Below are positions 58,991 to 64,000 of a stretch of 64,000 nt of DNA, piece after piece (position 1 is the first letter of the stretch; every line of letters starts with the position of its first letter). A program made the translations under genes and the position numbers. Source of the DNA: Protea cynaroides (lineage: Eukaryota; Streptophyta; Magnoliopsida; Proteales; Proteaceae); NCBI GenBank assembly GCA_028583415.1, contig CM053266.1, positions 38,745,758 through 38,809,757 of the forward strand. The letters are read 5' to 3'. Below the pieces are notes generated by a model. It was not told the DNA's origin, ran no database searches, and was given only the letters and a program-made list of their open reading frames with translations.

Positions 58991-61900
58991 ATGGCGACCG
59001 CAGAGGAAGACTCGTCCCCTGCTCAGTCCCGACCAGATTCGAATGGCGTCCATTTCGTAGCAAAGTGCGTGCTTAAAGGGAGTGCAGTTCTTCAGGCCGT
59101 TCATGGACATCTCCGGTCGTCTTCGTCATTCGACGTGGTCTTTGGGAAGGTTTTATTCTGGAGGAAAAAAAATGCCTACCTTCTCTGCGATTTCATTCAT
59201 CACATATTAAAGTTTTAGAGGAATTTCAATTTCCTACTTTACTAGTTCGACTGGTTTCTTTGCTAGATTCATTGGTGACAGTGTCACATATTTAGCCTCA
59301 CTAGGTGATGCCCAGTAGCCAAGATCACTACGCCGTTTGCTTCACTCTTCAATTGTTCACTAGCGCAGGAGATTTTTTTTTGAGGGTTTCAAATTTTATG
59401 TCATTCGTTAGTTTCACATAGTACAAAAAGTGGGATGAGAAATAAAAATTATGGTGTGGTTGTCTTTTGGGAGTCGAGGCCAAGTTCCCGTAGAGAGTCT
59501 TACCTGAAATAAACTCCTTCCATCAATGCACAATAGAAAGGTGCCTCTGCGAAGTAATGGGAGCTTAGTGTTGTGCCTGTCATATTAACAAAGAAACCTT
59601 GGCGTGATGTGTCATTCCTGCCTAGGTCTTTGTTATTTTGTTTCACTAGTGTGTATATTGTCTGGTAGTTCTTATTGATAGTTTTCTTCCCATGTTCTCC
59701 CCATGTACAACTGTGGAGCATTACGGTGGATAGCAAACACACCACAAAATAAATACAATTGTCATAATGGTATGTTATTTTCCAAACATCACAAGGTGTC
59801 TATTCTTCCACGTGATAGTGTCTATTCCGACCATTGGGTAAAGAGGACATGGTCTAAATTAGCCACATTTAAATCTTAAAGTCTAATTCAATGAAATACC
59901 GCCATTGTATTGGCACACTTTCCATTTATGTACAGGCATGTGTGCACTCTCCCAACTCTGAGCAAGAACATACAGTTTAGATTAAAAAAACTAAAAAAAT
60001 GGACGGTTTAGATTCGTATTGTGATTTTTGGAAAAGTCACATTCCATTGTTGCATGGATAACTACCCTTACCGTTATAATGGATGGCAAAGGGTTAAGTG
60101 TAATTGTACTGGTGTAATAAAACTGTACATTAAATGTATGAAACATATTTTCTTTTGAATATAACTGCATATGATATGGAGTTGGGATGAGTCTTAGTGA
60201 GTTGAGTTGAGTGAGTATTTTACATTATATCCACTTGTTCTGAATGATGAATTTCAAAAAAATGTTAAGATGCTGCGCATTTGTGCCATTCAATGGTTCC
60301 AAAGTGGAGCAGAGGTCCATTAACTAATACCTCTCGTCTTTACATATCCTGTTGATTTGGAAACTTCTTAAAAAATATTACTTCTTTCTTTATCAAATAC
60401 TTTGATATCCAGAAGGTTGCATTTTCCATACGTTTCTTTGTTTATTACTGCTTAATAGAAACCTACGCTTCCAAAAAGTATCCAGGTCTAGTAATGCTGG
60501 TGCAGGAATTTATTAATCACTGAAACCATCTAGTAATAGCTCAAACAACTGTGTTTTTATTATAGTGAATGAAGTGATTTACTTGAAATTTGTTGGAAGT
60601 TTACATTATTGGGGGGAAACATTGTGTTCTTCAGTGAAACTCAGAAGCTGTTTAGTATTGACATGGTTATGCTTTCAATGATCAACATATTAGCAGTAAG
60701 AAAAGGAGAAACAGGAAAAACTAAATAAAAATTTGAAGAACCCTAGATGTTTAAGATATACTTGGTCACTTATTTTTGTGTAGGATTTCTATGTATTGTG
60801 GAGAGCTTTTCCTTTTTTTCATATTGCAACCTGGTGGTCACGGGTTCAAATCTTGGAAACAGCCTCTCTACATTGTGGGGGTAAGATAGCGTACATTCTG
60901 CCCTCCCCAGACCCTGCAGTAGCGGGAGCCTTGTGCACTGGGATGCCTTTTTTGGAGAGCTTTTCTTTTTCCTCCTGCTTTCCTTCTACATTGTCTTCTT
61001 ATGTATTGTGACTTTTTTCTTATGTTTTTGTGCCTCTTTAATCAAGCTTTTAGTCTTTTACATGCTCATTCACAAAATTGGAGGAGTAAAATGAGGACAG
61101 TATATTCATAAGGCCCAAAATGTTTAAATAATCAAAATATAGAGTAGGGATTGAGTCAAGTGTTAATTTGTGGTGTAATCATTTTCGTTGCTTGAGCATC
61201 AATAATGCTGCTGCTCTCAGCTAAAATTCTTTTCCCAACTCATGAGTCACTGGATGAGTTTCCCAGGATGTAAAACCATGAGTTATAAGTGGTATTAACC
61301 CTACCACTGTACATCAGCATGTTCATCAGTGGATATCAAGTTTTTTAAGTTTTTGTTGTCATTGTCAGCAACTGTCCTTGTGACTGGTTTTACATGTCTA
61401 TATTAACTAGATGCTTCTGTTGTATAAATTTTTTGGTATGATGAATACCCATTTTAAGTGTTTTTTGAATTTTTAGTTTTTATTGCCAATAAACAGTGGA
61501 TTGGTGTTATTTAAAATTGGTTTACATATGTTTGGTTGGGATATAAATTCTGGTTTATGGATCCTAATGAAATTCCAGTTTTATTTATTTATTTTTTGAT
61601 TCTTGCCTTAAAAACATGATTTACTAAAAATACTATTAATATAATGCATAAATTTGGTAAGTAGGCTTGTATTTGTGCTGAATTTATGCTAAATCTATGA
61701 AAGGAGTAATTATATAGGAAATTAAAAGACAAGTAACTAGTCAAGCTGGAAGTTCTTCAATTGTTGTCACTGTAGGAGATTGCATCTCTGAATACCAACA
61801 CAGATTTGGTCCCTAAAATAAGTGTTGGGGGAGGGAAAGGGAAACGGAAAGATAAAAAGGAAAAAGGCAAGTAGTATTTTTGCCCTCCTCCTGCGATTTT

Positions 61901-63566
61901 TATATTAAGAGGTTTTATTTAAATGAGGATTTCGGTTGAAATGAATTGCACCTTGTGATAAAATGAAAATGTTGAGCTCATTGCTGATCGATGGCAGAAA
62001 CAATTGTAATTCTATGATTCAAGTCTGCTCCTTATCCCGATTACTCAGGGTTGGTTACAGAGATCCTTCTGTTCCACTCTGTCTAGGGCCATTTCTTATG
62101 TTAATTTGTAATCATTCTTGTCCTCTCTCACTACAACTGTAAGTGATTTTTGGCCTTTCCATTTTCTGTTTAGTGCCTTAAACTTGCACCAAATGACTTA
62201 TTTTGTGCAGTTATAGTTGTACATGAAATAACCATCTTATCAACTTTACAGATCTTGTCACATACGGTGCAACCCTTATCCTCTTTCAAATGCTTTAAGT
62301 TCCGATTCTGTCCTCTCTAGTGTTGCCACTAGTCCATCCTGACTTCTGCGTCTCTGCTGCACTCGTTTTATATTTGTATTGTTTCCTAGTGGCCCAACAT
62401 TTTTCTTAATTCTGATTATTGGATTATCAATTTTCATTAATGTGGATAATAAATTTCGTTGATAGGCATTGTTCACATTTATTTGGTGGACATTATTAAA
62501 CTTGATGCTACATGATGAATAATTCAAAGAGAGAGGGGGGGGCACTGCAGGGAGAGTTATTTTAAGTGATTTGGCCAGGAAACACTGCACTGCTTTGGGC
62601 TCAGTCACCCAGGAAGCGAAGGGAATGAGCTCGGCTGCTTGTCCTGATAGGCATTGTTCACACTATTTGGTGGACATTATTAAATTTGATTGTGCATGAT
62701 GAATAATTCAAAGAGGGGGGAGGGGGGGGGGGAGGGTTATTTTAAGTGATTTGGCCATGAAACACTGCACTGCTTTGGGCTCAGTCACCCAGGAAGCGAA
62801 GGGAATGAGCTCGGCCGCTTGTCCTGCACACTTATTTTTCTCCATGCCCATGCTGCATGCGTTTTGTGTGCCATTGGCACATAATTGGAGGATAGATGCA
62901 TTTAGAAGTATCACATGGCTGACATTTGTTTCCTTTCTTGCTTCTTTTGGGCAGTGTACCATCTCATTGTTTTTGAATTTTAGATGCATATAACAACCAG
63001 CAGATCCTTTTCATTGGAGCACTATTATTTATATGGCATTTAATGTCTCGACCATATTCTGATCAGGAAACATCTATAGAGTTGGTTGTAATTGGTGAGG
63101 ATGGAGTTGTACAGTCTATTTGTGAACAGGCTGTGTTTGGCACAATAAAGGATCTTGCAATTATGCGCTGGAATGAAAAGTTCCGAGCTTCAATTCCACA
63201 GGTCTGTTAATTTTGTTTCATTACCATGTTTCCAGAACAATAGATTTCTCATGAAGCATTTTGTATTACCAAGTATTTGCTGTGGACTGATAAATGGGAG
63301 TGGATGTTATCTTGCTATTAGATTTTTCTAGCTTCTTATGTCTCTTAAGAAAGAAATTAAACAAAAGTAGGTGAAAGAGAGTTATCAATGTGCAAGAATT
63401 TCTAGTGTTGAAATTAATCTAATTATGATGTGTATTTCTAGTGTTGAAGTTAACCTAATTATGATGTTTATTTCTTGCTTTTGTAGACACGAGGAAGAGA
63501 TCTTCTGGTGGTTCTTTCCGAGTCTGGGAAGCTCACTTTTCTTACGTTTTGCAATGAAATGCACAG
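58991..63566 (+). CDS. CPSF-A/DDB1-like family protein, 5' part (runs off the window)
   Basis: Three coding exons: 58991-59149, 63067-63201 and 63487-63566 (donor AG|GTATATT). They join in phase to 124 full codons plus two bases, with introns of 3.9 kb and 285 bp. The peptide (VHFVAKCVLKGSAVLQAVHG, ETSIELVVIGEDGVVQSICE, GTIKDLAIMRWNEKFRA, GRDLLVVLSESGKLTFLTFC, NEMHR) matches the start of the plant CPSF A-subunit family protein represented by Arabidopsis At3g11960. It is related to DDB1, SF3B3 and CPSF160, which are WD-like beta-propeller scaffolds in ubiquitin-ligase, splicing or 3'-processing complexes. The specific role of this plant clade is not settled. The ATG is the first in the exon, and the rest of the gene lies beyond 64000. 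Intron 1 holds an Au-like SINE and a 185-bp tandem duplication. Confidence 0.9.
60812..60953 (+). mobile_element. Au-like SINE, 5'-truncated, 12-bp TSD
   Basis: GGTGGTCACGGGTTCAAATC (box B region), GGAAACAGCCTCT, GGGGGTAAGATAGCGTACAT, CCCTCCCCAGACCCTGCAGT, AGCGGGAGCC and GCACTGGGATGCCTTTTTT follow the consensus of the widespread plant Au SINE, including its short T tail. GGAGAGCTTTTC occurs on both sides (60800-60811 and 60954-60965). The box A part is missing. It is inserted in intron 1 of the CPSF-A-like gene, in sense orientation. Confidence 0.85.
62461..62825. repeat. Tandem duplication, period 185 bp, in the CPSF-A-like intron 1
   Basis: Copy 1 (62461-62645) and copy 2 (62646-62825) are nearly identical, for example CACTGCACTGCTTTGGGCTC and AGTCACCCAGGAAGCGAAGG. 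Most differences are in a G run near the middle and a few substitutions. Both copies contain open frames on the minus strand with no known domain. The high identity suggests a young event. Confidence 0.92.
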
Positions 63567-63767
63567 GTATATTATTAATAGCTTTCGCTCTCTGCAGAGT
63601 TTTGTAATATCACACCAGTAGTCGGTGAAAGGTTTAATAAAGTGCACCAACCGCCACATGACAGACATGGGTACACCTATCTCTCCCATTATTTTTTAGC
63701 CCAAAATAACAATTGGAATGTGCTCGAAAGGGATTATGAAGTTTCAAAACTATAGAATTATCACTTA

Positions 63768-63910
63768 GGCTATGTTTGGATGCCAAGAAAAGAAAAGACA
63801 TTTTTTGAAATGGAGGAGAGAAATAGACACATAAAGTAGTCATTATTTCATCATTACTTTTGTCTTATGCTGTTTTTTTTTCCTTCTTTTTTCGACATCC
63901 AAACATAGCA
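63768..63910. mobile_element. Tourist-like MITE (PIF/Harbinger), TSD TTA
   Basis: The left end is GGCTATGTTTGGATGCC. The right end on the minus strand is TGCTATGTTTGGATGTC. TTA flanks both sides (63765-63767 and 63911-63913). TIR sequence, size (143 bp) and the three-base duplication fit Tourist-type MITEs. It lies in the third intron of the CPSF-A-like gene. Confidence 0.8.
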
Positions 63911-64000
63911 TTAGTGATTTAAATATAGTGGCTTTTTTCTTAATCGCTTGGATGCCACTTTTGAGCAATATGCCATGTTCATTTTGGCTTCATACTTGAG

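Overview
The window looks like nuclear DNA from a flowering plant, probably a dicot. It is AT-rich, has long introns with GT-AG borders, many microsatellites, MITEs, Ty1/copia fragments and a plant-type SINE. The confident genes are plant families: a G-type lectin receptor-like kinase, SOSEKI, DUF936, IQM, RPS28 driven by telo-box and site II elements, and a CPSF-A/DDB1-like protein. I cannot name the species.

Layout. 1-11.9 kb is repeat-rich: a degenerate tandem array (2.3-2.9 kb), a MITE, a tandem duplication, an unusual inverted composite of two Ty1/copia subfamilies (5907-9658, flanked by GTTTG), and a tandemly repeated unidentified sequence (9.85-10.6 kb). 11.95-14.4 kb (-) is an intronless SD3-1-like receptor pseudokinase. 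15.98-17.06 kb is a Mutator-like element with a perfect 9-bp target-site duplication. 19.4-21.06 kb (+) is a six-exon SOSEKI gene, followed by tRNA-Lys(CUU) at 21.64 kb and a four-exon DUF936 gene (21.95-24.89 kb, -). 25-30.2 kb shows no gene. RPS28 (30.6 kb, -) has a 2.2-kb 5'UTR intron and a classical ribosomal-protein promoter at 33.1 kb. 34.5-38 kb holds a broken Ty1/copia copy and a separate short LTR element (36567-37944, TSD TTGAT) carrying unidentified coding-like sequence. 38-43.3 kb has no gene. 43.4-46.75 kb (+) is an eight-coding-exon IQM calmodulin-binding gene with an overlapping upstream ORF. A possible small E2F-type gene (48.6-50.5 kb, -) follows, then a TAF7 locus (51.9-56.8 kb, -) that carries a nonsense codon and a frameshift. 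The first three coding exons of a CPSF-A/DDB1-family gene (58.99 kb onward, +) run off the right edge.

The genes are independent housekeeping and signalling loci with no operon-like logic. I found no new multi-gene system. The most unusual items are the inverted-LTR composite retroelement, the short LTR element with unknown cargo, the disrupted TAF7 gene, and a 23-nt SOSEKI exon match placed between two copies of a local duplication. Exon borders were placed by eye from splice consensus, reading phase and remembered family sequences. No alignment was run.
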